The translations under genes and the position numbers were made by a program. A stretch of 22,446 nt of DNA from Nonomuraea sp. (lineage in GTDB: Bacteria > Actinomycetota > Actinomycetes > Streptosporangiales > Streptosporangiaceae), in the NCBI GenBank assembly GCA_013362835.1, contig JABFVJ010000150.1, forward strand, positions 1-22,446, written 5' to 3'. Positions within the stretch are counted from its first letter, which is position 1; each line of letters begins with the position of its first letter. The notes under the pieces are model-generated. The model worked only from the letters and a program-made list of their open reading frames with translations. It was not told the DNA's origin and searched no databases. Shown piece by piece: positions 15,305 through 22,446 of the stretch.

Positions 15305-17278
15305 ATGAAGACGCTGATCCGCACGGCCGTGACCGCCGCGGCCCTCGCCACGGTCACGGCGGCCTGCACGTCCACGACCACGGGCCAGGAGCCCGTGCCG
15401 AAGGTCACGCTCGACGCCATCCGCCTGGTCGCCTATGACAGCTGCGACGACATGCTGGCGGGCCTGCGCGAACACGCCGCGGAGAACGTCGGCCCGTGGG
15501 GCTTCGGCGGCCCGGCCGTCATGTACATGGAGGACAGCAGGGCCACCGCGAAGGCGAGGACCACCTCCGACACCCCCGAGCACTCCACGACGAACGTGCA
15601 CGAAGCGGGCGTGGACGAGCCCGACCTGGTCAAGACCGACGGCAACCGGGTCATCACGGTCGTGGACGGCACCCTGCGGATCATCGACACCGCCACCAAG
15701 AAGGTCACCGCCTCGCTCAAGCTGACCAAGGAAGGCGAGCCCACGTTCGCGCCCGCCGACCTGCTGGTCTCCGGCGACCGGGCGCTGGTGCTCTTCCGGG
15801 GCGGCGACATCATGGTCAAGTCGTTCGCGCCGCCCGGCGAGACCCGGTACGTGGTGGTCGACCTGGCCGGGCAGCCGAAGGTGCTCAGCACGATCAGGGC
15901 GCAGGGCTCGTACGTGGACGCCCGGATGATCGGCTCGACGGTCAGGCTCGTCACCCGCAGCCAGCCCGACATCACCTTCCCCGAGCCCAAGGACCAGAAC
16001 GCCTCCGAGGCCGACCGCAAGAAGGCCAACCAGGCCGTGGTGCGGCAGGCGCCGCTCACCGCCTGGCTGCCCACGGTCGAGATCACCCGTCCGGGCGGCG
16101 CGGCCAAGAAGGACGCGGTCGCGTGCGAGCGGGTCAGCCACCCCGCCGACTACACCGGCACCTCGCTGCTGACCGTGCACAGCATCGACCTGACCCAGGA
16201 CGTCGCCGCGACCGGCACCGCCCCGATCAGCCTCGCCGCCGACGGCGACACCGTCTACGGCAGCGGCACCAGCCTGTACGTCGCCAGCAACCCCCGCTGG
16301 TGGTTCCCGGTGGTCACCGAGCCGGTGCCGGTCGAGCCGCCGGTGACGAAGTCCGGCGAGGCCCCGGCCGTCGAGCCCACCCCGTCGGAGCCAACGCCGT
16401 CCGAGCCCACGCCGTCGGAGCCCGAGCCCACCCCAACGGCTCCTCCTGAGGAGACCGAGGTCCACAGGTTCGACCTCGCCGCCCCCGGCGCCCCCGCGTA
16501 CGTGGCCTCCGGCAAGGTCCCCGGCCGCCTGCTGAACCAGTACGCGCTGTCGGAGTACGAGGGCCACCTCCGCGTCGCCACCACGCTCACCTCCCCCGAC
16601 GGCAAGTCCAGCTCCAGCAGCGTGTACGTCCTCAAGAGCGACACCATGGGCAAGGTCGGCGAGGTCGGCGGCCTCGGCCAGGGCGAGCGCATCTACTCGG
16701 TCAGGTTCATCGGCCCGGTGGGCTACTGCGTCACGTTCAAGCAGGTCGACCCGCTCTACACGCTCGACCTGCGCGACCCGGCCGCCCCCAAGGTGACCGG
16801 CGAGCTGAAGATCACCGGCTACTCGGCCTACCTGCACCCGGGCGCCGAGGGCAGGCTGATCGGCATCGGCCAGGAGGCCAGCGACAAGGGCAGGACGCTC
16901 GGCACCCAGGTGTCGCTGTTCGACGTCAGCGACCCGGCCAACCCGCGCAGGCTGTCGCAGCTGTTCCAGAAGGAGGCGGGCTCCGAGGCCGAGTGGGACC
17001 CGCACGCGTTCCTGTACTGGCCGAAGACCGGCCTGTCGGTGATCCCGCTGATGACCCCGAAGGAGTCGGGCGCGGTCGTGCTGAAGATCGACGACTCGGC
17101 CGTGACGCGGCTCGGCATGATCAAGCACCCGTCCCACCAGGAGCAGGACTACGCGTACCAGCCCGGCATCCAGCGGTCGATGATCATCGGTGACTCCGTC
17201 TGGACGCTGTCGTACGACGGCCTCCAGGTCAACGACGCCGCGACCCTGGACAAACAGGCGTGGATCCCGCTGCGCTGA
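15305..17278 (+). CDS. Exported lipoprotein with C-terminal beta-propeller domain
   Basis: Protein of 657 residues. A lipoprotein-type signal peptide leads to Cys21 (ALATVTAAC; the -3 residue is Thr, a weak lipobox). The beta-propeller family hallmark is TNVHEAGVDEPDLVKTDG (96-113), which opens the domain; it then runs to the C-terminus with the typical SYDGLQV near the end. A Pro/Thr/Glu-rich insert encoded at 16373-16440 interrupts one propeller loop. I chose ATG 15305 because MKTLIRTAV gives a clean signal peptide. ATG 15296 would add three residues, and neither has a well-spaced ribosome site (GGAGGG abuts 15305). It follows the receptor kinase by 32 nt, suggesting that the two products act together at the cell surface. 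The function of this propeller family is not established. Confidence 0.9.
   Translation: MKTLIRTAVTAAALATVTAACTSTTTGQEPVPKVTLDAIRLVAYDSCDDMLAGLREHAAENVGPWGFGGPAVMYMEDSRATAKARTTSDTPEHSTTNVHEAGVDEPDLVKTDGNRVITVVDGTLRIIDTATKKVTASLKLTKEGEPTFAPADLLVSGDRALVLFRGGDIMVKSFAPPGETRYVVVDLAGQPKVLSTIRAQGSYVDARMIGSTVRLVTRSQPDITFPEPKDQNASEADRKKANQAVVRQAPLTAWLPTVEITRPGGAAKKDAVACERVSHPADYTGTSLLTVHSIDLTQDVAATGTAPISLAADGDTVYGSGTSLYVASNPRWWFPVVTEPVPVEPPVTKSGEAPAVEPTPSEPTPSEPTPSEPEPTPTAPPEETEVHRFDLAAPGAPAYVASGKVPGRLLNQYALSEYEGHLRVATTLTSPDGKSSSSSVYVLKSDTMGKVGEVGGLGQGERIYSVRFIGPVGYCVTFKQVDPLYTLDLRDPAAPKVTGELKITGYSAYLHPGAEGRLIGIGQEASDKGRTLGTQVSLFDVSDPANPRRLSQLFQKEAGSEAEWDPHAFLYWPKTGLSVIPLMTPKESGAVVLKIDDSAVTRLGMIKHPSHQEQDYAYQPGIQRSMIIGDSVWTLSYDGLQVNDAATLDKQAWIPLR
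16373..16417 (+). repeat. Three tandem 15-bp repeats encoding EPTPS
   Basis: Units at 16373-16387, 16388-16402 and 16403-16417 each encode Glu-Pro-Thr-Pro-Ser with small synonymous changes, followed by a decayed copy. They form a flexible Pro-rich insert within the beta-propeller of the lipoprotein. Confidence 0.8.
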
Positions 17279-17285
17279 CCGCCCA

Positions 17286-17301
17286 CCGGCCGGGCTGCCG
17301 G
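17286..17301. terminator. Small hairpin between two convergent stop codons
   Basis: CCGGC (17286-17290) pairs with GCCGG (17297-17301) around a 6-nt loop, within the 24-bp gap between the lipoprotein stop (17278) and the glpD stop (17303). Its position suits a bidirectional terminator, but the stem is short and there is no T-tract. Confidence 0.3.
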
Positions 17302-17302
17302 A

Positions 17303-19039
17303 TCAGGTGCGCTCGGGCGCGACCACGGGGACGATCTCGGGCGCGCCCAGCCTGATGGCGTCGGCCTCCTGGTCGGAGTCCTGCTCCTGGGAACGCCGTT
17401 CGGCCTCGACGCGCTTGGTGAAGTACTCGACCTCCCTCTTCACCTGCTCGCCGTCCCAGCCGAGCGGCTCGGCCAGCAGCTCGGCGGCCTCCTGGGCGAC
17501 CGCGAGGCCGCGGTGGAAGGTCTCGATGGAGATGTGCGTACGCCGGGTCAGCACGTCGTTGAGGTGCCTCGCGCCCTCGTGGGTGGCGGCGTAGACGACC
17601 TCGGCGCGCAGGTAGTCGTCGGCCCCCGCGAGCGGCCGGCCGAGCGACGGGTCGCCTTCGATCAGCTCCAGCACCTCGTCGATGAGCGAGCCGTAGCGCT
17701 GGAGCAGGTGCTCGATCCTGGCGACGTGCAGCCCCGAGCTCTGGGCGAGGCGGTAGCGGGAGTTCCACAGCGCCTGGTAGCCCTCGGCGCCGGCCAGCGG
17801 GATGCGGTCGGTGCACGAGCGCGGCACCCGCTGGTCGAGCCCGTGCGCCACCGCGTCGACCGCGTCGCGCGCCATGACCCGGTACGTCGTGTACTTCCCC
17901 CCGGCGATCATCACCAGGCCCGGCACCGGATGGGCGACGACGTGCTCCCTGGACAGCTTGGACGTCTCGTCGGACTCGCCCGACAGCAGCGGCCGCAGCC
18001 CCGCGTAGACGCCTTCGACGTCGTCGCGGGTCAGCGGCACCGACAGCACCTCGTTGACGTGGTCGAGCAGGTAGTCGATGTCGGCTCTGGAGGCGGCCGG
18101 GTGCACCTTGTCGAGGGTCCACTCGGTGTCGGTGGTGCCGACGATCCAGTGGCGGCCCCAGGGGATCACGAACAGCACCGACTTCTCGGTACGCAGGATG
18201 ATCCCGGTCAGGGAGTGGATCCGGTCGCGCGGCACCACGAGGTGGATGCCCTTGGACGCGCGTACGTGGATCTGGCCGCGCCCGCCGACCAGCTCCTGGA
18301 TGTCGTCGGTCCACACGCCCGTGGCGTTGACGACCTGCTGGGCCGCCACGTCGAGCTCGGCGCCGCACTCCAGGTCGCGCACCCGTACGCCGGTGACCCG
18401 CTCGCCCTCCCGCAGGAACCCGACCACCTGGGCGCGGGGCGCGACCTGGGCGCCGTAGGTGGCGGCCGTGCGCAACATGGTCATCACGTAGCGGGCGTCG
18501 TCGACCTGGGCGTCCCAGTATTGGACCGCGCCGGTGAAGGCGGTCTTCTTCAGCGCCGGGGCCAGGCGCAGCGCCCGCGACCTGGACAGGTGGCGGTGTC
18601 CCGGCACGCCCCGGGTGATCCCGGACGCGATGCCGAGCGTGTCGTAGAGCGCCACCCCGGCCCCCACGTACGGGCGTTCCCAGCCGTAGTGGGTCATCGG
18701 GAACAGGAACGGCACCGGCCGGACGAGGTGGGGGGCGAGCCGCTGGAGCAGCAGCGCCCGCTCCTGCAGCGCCTCGCGCACCAGCTCGAAGTTGAGCTGC
18801 TCCAGGTAGCGCAGGCCGCCGTGGATGAGCTTGGAGGAGCGCGACGAGGTGCCGGAGGCGAAGTCGCGGGCCTCGACCAGGGCGACGTCGAGCCCGCGGG
18901 TCGCCGCGTCGAGCGCGATGCCGGCGCCCACGACGCCGCCGCCGACCACGACCACGTCGAACTCCCTGGCGGACATCTCCGCCAGCGCCGCCGCGCGCTC
19001 CGCGGGCCCGAGCCGGGCCACGCTCCTACCCGCCGTCAT
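17303..19039 (-). CDS. glpD: Aerobic glycerol-3-phosphate dehydrogenase (FAD)
   Basis: Oxidises sn-glycerol 3-phosphate to dihydroxyacetone phosphate and passes electrons to quinone at the membrane surface. The protein has 578 residues, the usual length for actinobacterial GlpD. The FAD-binding motif GGGVVGAGIALDAATRGL starts at about residue 33. The diagnostic GTSSRSSKLIHGGLRYLEQ follows, then IVGTTDTEW and the YAGLRPL/GGKYTTYR segments of the DAO domain, and a C-terminal DAO_C domain. ATG 19039 is preferred, with AGGGGGA 4 nt upstream; ATG 19042 is immediately adjacent and would add one Met. It lies 55 nt downstream of the DeoR-type gene on the same strand. A weak promoter-like pair in that gap leaves independent transcription possible. 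Neither glpK nor glpF is within the window. Confidence 0.97.
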   Translation of the reverse strand: MTAGRSVARLGPAERAAALAEMSAREFDVVVVGGGVVGAGIALDAATRGLDVALVEARDFASGTSSRSSKLIHGGLRYLEQLNFELVREALQERALLLQRLAPHLVRPVPFLFPMTHYGWERPYVGAGVALYDTLGIASGITRGVPGHRHLSRSRALRLAPALKKTAFTGAVQYWDAQVDDARYVMTMLRTAATYGAQVAPRAQVVGFLREGERVTGVRVRDLECGAELDVAAQQVVNATGVWTDDIQELVGGRGQIHVRASKGIHLVVPRDRIHSLTGIILRTEKSVLFVIPWGRHWIVGTTDTEWTLDKVHPAASRADIDYLLDHVNEVLSVPLTRDDVEGVYAGLRPLLSGESDETSKLSREHVVAHPVPGLVMIAGGKYTTYRVMARDAVDAVAHGLDQRVPRSCTDRIPLAGAEGYQALWNSRYRLAQSSGLHVARIEHLLQRYGSLIDEVLELIEGDPSLGRPLAGADDYLRAEVVYAATHEGARHLNDVLTRRTHISIETFHRGLAVAQEAAELLAEPLGWDGEQVKREVEYFTKRVEAERRSQEQDSDQEADAIRLGAPEIVPVVAPERT

Positions 19040-19097
19040 CATTCCCCCTGGGGTCGCCTGCGCTCAGTACCTACCCGTCCGCCGGGCAACCTGTAAC

Positions 19098-19868
19098 TCA
19101 GGCGCGTACGACCTTGACGCCGGCGTCGGTGAGCCGGTGCGCGAGCTCGTCGGAGAGCCGGGCGTCGGTGACGAGGGTGTCGATCCGGTCGATGGGGCAG
19201 ATGCGGGAGAAGGCCCGCTTGCCCACCTTGGAGGAGTCGGCCACCACGACGACCTGCCCGGCGCGGCTGATCAGCAGGTTGTTGACGCTCGCCTCGCCCT
19301 CGTGGTGCGCCGAGGCCCCGAGCTCGACGTCGAGCGCGTCGACGCCGAGGAAGGCCACGTCGAGCGTGACCTGCTCCAGCACGCCCGAGGCGAGCGGCCC
19401 GATCAGCTCGTACGACTGCTGCCTGGCCACCCCGCCGGTGACCACGATCTTGACGTGCTGCCGCACGGTGAGCTCGGCGGCGATGTTCAGGGCGTTGGTG
19501 ACGATCGTGAACCCGCTCTCCAGCGTGGACAGCGTGGCGAGGGTGCGGGCCAGCTCGGAGGTCGTGGTGCCGCCGTTGAGCCCGACCACCGCGCCGGGGG
19601 TCACCAGGTCGGCCGCCGCGGCGGCGATGCGGTGTTTCTCGTCGGCGTGCCGCGCGGTCTTGTAGCGCAGCGGCAGGTCGTAGCTGACGCTCTGGGCGAC
19701 CGCGCCGCCACGGGTGCGCATGAGCATCTGCTGCTGGGCGAGCTGGTCGAAGTCACGGCGGATCGTCGCGGTGGAGACGTCGAGCGACTGGGCGGCCTCC
19801 TCGACCGAGAGCCTGCCCTCCTGCGCGAGCAGCTCAAGGATGGCGTTCCAGCGATCGTAGCGGGACAC
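19098..19868 (-). CDS. DeoR/GlpR-family transcriptional regulator
   Basis: Regulator of 256 residues. The N-terminal DeoR-type helix-turn-helix has the family signature SVEEAAQSLDVSTATIRRDFDQL (about 21-43) and the following RTRGGAV. The C-terminal sugar-phosphate sensor domain contains LNGGTTTSELA, VTNALNIA, VTGGVARQQSYELIGPLA, FLGVDALD and VVADSSKVG. The effector is probably a phosphorylated sugar. The start is GTG 19868 with GGGGAGG just upstream on the coding strand. A longer in-frame reading to 20153 would cross the divergent promoter and the next gene, so it is rejected. It lies between glpD (same strand) and the amino-sugar operon (divergent), so it could be a GlpR- or AgaR-like protein. 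The shared divergent promoter region favours control of the amino-sugar genes. Confidence 0.93.
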   Translation of the reverse strand: MSRYDRWNAILELLAQEGRLSVEEAAQSLDVSTATIRRDFDQLAQQQMLMRTRGGAVAQSVSYDLPLRYKTARHADEKHRIAAAAADLVTPGAVVGLNGGTTTSELARTLATLSTLESGFTIVTNALNIAAELTVRQHVKIVVTGGVARQQSYELIGPLASGVLEQVTLDVAFLGVDALDVELGASAHHEGEASVNNLLISRAGQVVVVADSSKVGKRAFSRICPIDRIDTLVTDARLSDELAHRLTDAGVKVVRA

Positions 19869-19934
19869 GAAGCCTCCCCAGTGAGATCCGGACAGGAGCA
19901 AGCGTGGCACACGCGGGGAGGTCAGGGCCAACAG

Positions 19935-19963
19935 TGCACAAAGATGCGCTTTTACGGTATAAA
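19935..19963 (+). promoter_or_regulatory. Promoter of the SIS-nagA-pfkB operon
   Basis: TGCACA (19935-19940), a 17-nt spacer and TATAAA (19958-19963), in an AT-rich island that stands out in this GC-rich DNA. The predicted start near 19970 gives a leader of about 30 nt containing GGAGAGG. The downstream gAAACAAACaac (about 19971-19982) is a candidate DeoR-type operator by its short direct repeat. Confidence 0.5.
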
Positions 19964-19981
19964 AAAGGCAGAAACAAACAA
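19954..19981 (-). promoter_or_regulatory. Promoter of the DeoR-type regulator gene
   Basis: On the minus strand, TTGTTT (19976-19981), a 16-nt spacer and TACCGT (19954-19959). Its -10 overlaps the opposing -10 of the SIS gene by two bases, so the two promoters compete and one bound regulator could control both. The predicted leader is about 80 nt. Confidence 0.4.
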
Positions 19982-19998
19982 CGACGGAGAGGAACGCG

Positions 19999-20871
19999 GT
20001 GACCACCCACACCGAAGCCGAGATCGAGTCGCAGCCGTCCTGCTGGCGCCGCGCCGTGGCCGACCTGCCCACGGACGCGCTGCCGCGGCCGGGCGAGCGG
20101 GTGGCCGTCGTCGGCTGCGGCACGTCGTGGTTCATCGCGATGGCGTACGCCACGCTGCGCGAGCGGGCCGGTCAGGGCGAGACCGACGCGTTCGCCGCCT
20201 CCGAGGCGCCGGCCGGCCGCTCCTACGACCGGGTGCTCGCCCTCACCCGCTCCGGCACCACGACCGAGGTGCTCGACCTGCTGTCCAGGACGAGCGCGCG
20301 CACCACGGCCATCACCGCCGACCCGAAGACGCCGGTCATGAAGGCCGCCGACGAGATCATCGTGCTCGACTACGCCGACGAGGCGTCGGTCGTGCAGACC
20401 CGCTTCGCGACCACGCAGCTCGCCATGCTCCGCGCCAGCCTCGGCGAGGACCTCACCCAGGCCATCGCCGACGCCGAGCGGGCGCTGGCCGAGCCGCTGC
20501 CCGCCGAGCTGGTCGAGGCCGAGCAGTTCAGCTTCCTCGGCGCCGGCTGGTCGGTCGGCCTGGCCCAGGAGGCCGCGCTGAAGATGCGCGAGGCGTCGCG
20601 GTCGTGGACGGAGGCGTACCCGGCGATGGAGTACCGCCACGGCCCGATCAGCATCGCGGGACCCGGCCGCGTCACGTGGATGCTCGGCACCGCCCCCGAG
20701 GGCCTGCGCGAGCAGGTCGAGGCGACCGGCGGCACGTTCGTGGAGAGCGGCCTCGACCCCATGGCCGAGCTCGTACGCGCCCAGCGGGTCGCGGTCGCGC
20801 GGGCCTTCGCCCGAGGACTGAACCCCGACGAGCCCATGCACCTCACGCGATCTGTGATCCTTTCTTCATGA
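19999..20871 (+). CDS. SIS-domain sugar-phosphate isomerase/deaminase (GlmS-isomerase-like)
   Basis: Protein of 290 residues with two SIS lobes like the isomerase half of glucosamine-6-phosphate synthase and no glutaminase domain. Phosphosugar-binding motifs are VVGCGTSWF (37-45) and TRSGTTTE (83-90). The second lobe has EAALKMREAS and EAYPAMEYRHGP, in which Glu198 and His214 align with the catalytic Glu and ring-opening His of GlmS. Likely reaction: conversion of an amino-sugar 6-phosphate to a ketose 6-phosphate plus ammonia, as in AgaS or NagB-II; the exact sugar (GalN-6-P or GlcN-6-P) cannot be read from the sequence. It is shorter than E. coli AgaS. GTG start at 19999 with GGAGAGG 6 nt upstream. 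It overlaps nagA by 4 nt (ATGA), so the two are translationally coupled. Confidence 0.9.
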   Translation: MTTHTEAEIESQPSCWRRAVADLPTDALPRPGERVAVVGCGTSWFIAMAYATLRERAGQGETDAFAASEAPAGRSYDRVLALTRSGTTTEVLDLLSRTSARTTAITADPKTPVMKAADEIIVLDYADEASVVQTRFATTQLAMLRASLGEDLTQAIADAERALAEPLPAELVEAEQFSFLGAGWSVGLAQEAALKMREASRSWTEAYPAMEYRHGPISIAGPGRVTWMLGTAPEGLREQVEATGGTFVESGLDPMAELVRAQRVAVARAFARGLNPDEPMHLTRSVILSS

Positions 20872-22001
20872 GCCTTACTCTCGCCGACGCCAGGATCGTG
20901 ACCCCGGAAGGGGTTCACGAGGGGTGGCTGACCATCGAAGACGGCCGCATCACGCATGTCGGCCACGGAGCCGCCCCCGGTCCCGGCCTGAGCCTCGGGG
21001 GGCGACACGTCGTCCCCGGGTTCGTCGACATCCACAACCACGGCGGCGCCGGCGGGTCCTTCCCCACGGGCGAGCAGGACAAGGCGCGCGACGCCGTGGC
21101 CCTGCACCGCCGTCACGGCACGACGACGATGGTGGCCAGCCTGGTCACCGACGCGCTCGACGGGCTGTCACGGGCCGCGTCCTCGCTGGCCGAGCTCTGC
21201 GAGGAGGGGCTGTTCGCGGGCATCCACTTCGAGGGCCCGTACATCGCCAGGGCGCGCTGCGGGGCGCACGACCCCGGCCTGCTGCGCGAGCCGTCGCCGC
21301 AGGAGCTCTCCGGGCTCGTCAAGGCCGCGCGCGGGCACGCGCGCATGGTCACCGTGGCCGCCGAGCTGCCCGGCGGCCTCGACACCATCCGCATGGCCGT
21401 CGCCGAGGGCATGATCGCGGCGCTCGGCCACAGCGACGCCGACTACGACCAGACGATCGCCGCCGTCGAGGCGGGCGCGAGCGTGGCCACCCATCTCTAC
21501 AACGCGATGCCGCCGCTCGGCCACCGCGCCCCCGGCCCGATCGCGGCGCTGCTTGAGGACGAGCGCGTCACGGTCGAGCTGATCAACGACGGCGTCCACG
21601 TGCACCCGGCGATGCTGCGCCTGGCCTACGAGGTGGCCGGCCCCGGCAGGACCGTGCTGATCACCGACGCGATGTCGGCCACAGGGCTCGGCGACGGCGA
21701 CTACGTCCTCGGCCCCATGCGGGTCCGCGTGACCGGCGGCGTGGCGAGACTGGTCGAGGGCGGCTCCATCGCGGGCTCCACGCTCACCATGGACGTCGCC
21801 TTCCGGCGCGGCGTGCGCGAGGTCGGCATGTCGCTGCCCGACGCCGTCCAGGTGGCCTCGCTGACCCCGGCGCGGGTGCTCGGCCTGGCCGGCGAGATCG
21901 GCTCGATCGCCGTCGGCAAGGCCGCCGACCTGGTGGTGCTCTCCGGCGAGCTGGAGGTCGACGGCGTGATGAAGAACGGCGAATGGATCACGGAGCCTTA
22001 A
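20868..22001 (+). CDS. nagA: N-acetylglucosamine/galactosamine-6-phosphate deacetylase
   Basis: Removes acetate from an N-acetylhexosamine 6-phosphate, feeding the SIS deaminase encoded just upstream. The protein has 377 residues, within the NagA family range. Amidohydrolase features in order: DIHNHGG with His56/His58, metal ligand Glu122 in GIHFEGPYIA, ALGHSDADY (His188), ATHLYNAM (His209), LINDGVHV, and catalytic Asp267 in LITDAMSATGL. The end segment LAGEIGSIAVGKAADLVVL is typical of amidohydrolases. The ATG at 20868 overlaps the SIS gene stop (ATGA). The next gene starts on the last base of the nagA stop (TAATG). It may act on GlcNAc-6-P, GalNAc-6-P or both; the PfkB kinase next door favours the galactosamine-type route, by inference only. 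Confidence 0.93.
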   Translation: MSLTLADARIVTPEGVHEGWLTIEDGRITHVGHGAAPGPGLSLGGRHVVPGFVDIHNHGGAGGSFPTGEQDKARDAVALHRRHGTTTMVASLVTDALDGLSRAASSLAELCEEGLFAGIHFEGPYIARARCGAHDPGLLREPSPQELSGLVKAARGHARMVTVAAELPGGLDTIRMAVAEGMIAALGHSDADYDQTIAAVEAGASVATHLYNAMPPLGHRAPGPIAALLEDERVTVELINDGVHVHPAMLRLAYEVAGPGRTVLITDAMSATGLGDGDYVLGPMRVRVTGGVARLVEGGSIAGSTLTMDVAFRRGVREVGMSLPDAVQVASLTPARVLGLAGEIGSIAVGKAADLVVLSGELEVDGVMKNGEWITEP

Positions 22002-22446
22002 TGATCATCACCGTGACGCTCAACGCCGCGCTCGACGTGACCTACGAGGTCCCGTCGGTCGACTGGCACGGCGTCAACCGGGTCGGCGCGGTCCACAGGC
22101 GCGCCGGCGGCAAGGGCGTCAACGTGGCCCGCGTGCTGGCGGCGCTCGGCCAGGAGGTCCTGGTCACGGGGCTGGCGGGCGGGCCGACCGGTCAGGCCAT
22201 CGAGCACGACCTGCGCGCGGCCGGGCTGCCGGCCGCGCTCACCCCCGTCGCCGGCGACTCCCGCACCACGCTGGTGGTCTCCGAGACGCGCGGGGCCACG
22301 CTGTTCAACGAGCCCGGCCCCGAGGTCACGGCGGCCGAGCTGGCGGCGTTCCTGGAGCACTACACGTCGCTGGTGGCCACCGCCGACGCGGTGGTCATCT
22401 CGGGCAGCCTGCCCCGAGGCGTGCCCGCCGACGTCTACGCGACCCT
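22001..22446 (+). CDS. PfkB-family sugar kinase (1-phosphofructokinase/tagatose-6-phosphate kinase type), partial
   Basis: The first 148 codons of a ribokinase-like kinase; the gene runs off the right edge. The N-terminal MIITVTLNAALDVTYEV and RAGGKGVNVARVLAALG (34-50) are those of the 1-phosphofructokinase/6-phosphotagatose kinase subgroup, and SGSLPRGVP near residue 134 also fits. The ATP-binding C-terminal signature is outside the window. Position directly after nagA, with the start codon sharing the last base of its stop, suggests it phosphorylates the ketose 6-phosphate made by the SIS enzyme. If that is tagatose 6-phosphate, the next step would be an aldolase of the KbaY/GatY type, which should be looked for downstream. 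Confidence 0.9.
   Translation, partial: MIITVTLNAALDVTYEVPSVDWHGVNRVGAVHRRAGGKGVNVARVLAALGQEVLVTGLAGGPTGQAIEHDLRAAGLPAALTPVAGDSRTTLVVSETRGATLFNEPGPEVTAAELAAFLEHYTSLVATADAVVISGSLPRGVPADVYAT

Noticed and set aside
14208..17137. Long minus-strand open frames opposite the kinase and lipoprotein genes
   Set aside because: Antisense shadows; the plus-strand proteins show clear kinase and propeller motifs.
19043..19097. Promoter-like pair TTACAG-17-TAGGTA before glpD
   Set aside because: Both hexamers are poor and the gap is short; not enough to call a promoter.
19869..20153. N-terminal extension of the DeoR-type regulator containing a hydrophobic stretch
   Set aside because: It would be antisense to the SIS gene and cross the promoter region; the GTG at 19868 has a good ribosome site and starts at the HTH domain.
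18825..20867. N-terminal extension upstream of nagA
   Set aside because: It runs over glpD, the regulator and the SIS gene in a shadow frame; nagA begins at 20868 on an ATGA overlap with normal family length.

Overview
The window is high-GC (roughly 70% by eye), densely packed bacterial chromosome. GTG starts are frequent, several start codons sit 6 nt after a -10-like hexamer (leaderless style), and the proteins resemble actinobacterial families (GabD2-type succinic semialdehyde dehydrogenase, PknB-style kinase, GuaA). It looks like a filamentous actinomycete; Streptosporangiales such as Nonomuraea is my guess from style only. No tRNA, rRNA, CRISPR array, insertion sequence or prophage gene was seen, and no gap between genes exceeds about 130 bp.

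Layout. (1) 1-1584: guaA on the minus strand, with a strong GC hairpin just after its stop. (2) 1682-2638: a plus-strand membrane protein whose 3' end overlaps the next gene tail to tail. (3) 2583-7360, minus strand: LacI-type regulator, MFS transporter, DUF885 metalloprotein, SDR oxidoreductase. A divergent alpha/beta hydrolase lies at 7413-8111. Two near-identical palindromes sit at the promoters of these units and mark a likely local LacI regulon. (4) 8108-13030, minus strand: gabD2-like aldehyde dehydrogenase, GMC flavoprotein, metallo-beta-lactamase-fold protein and a cysteine-synthase-like protein. The first two junctions are 4-nt stop/start overlaps, and the last protein has Arg where the PLP lysine should be. 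(5) 13104-17278, plus strand: a transmembrane Ser/Thr kinase with an extracellular repeat domain, followed by a beta-propeller lipoprotein. (6) 17303-19868, minus strand: glpD and a DeoR-type regulator. (7) 19999-22446, plus strand: SIS-domain sugar isomerase/deaminase, nagA and a PfkB sugar kinase cut by the window edge, with overlapping stop/start codons.

How the parts work together. Region 7 reads as an amino-sugar phosphate route: deacetylation by NagA, deamination/isomerisation by the SIS protein, then phosphorylation by the PfkB kinase. The divergent DeoR protein is the likely regulator. Region 3 looks like an inducible uptake-and-hydrolysis unit for an unknown ligand. Region 4 looks like an alcohol/aldehyde oxidation operon with two accessory proteins of altered active sites. 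Region 5 looks like an envelope sensor kinase with an exported partner. The most unusual single observation is the missing PLP lysine in the cysteine-synthase homologue at 8108-9079.
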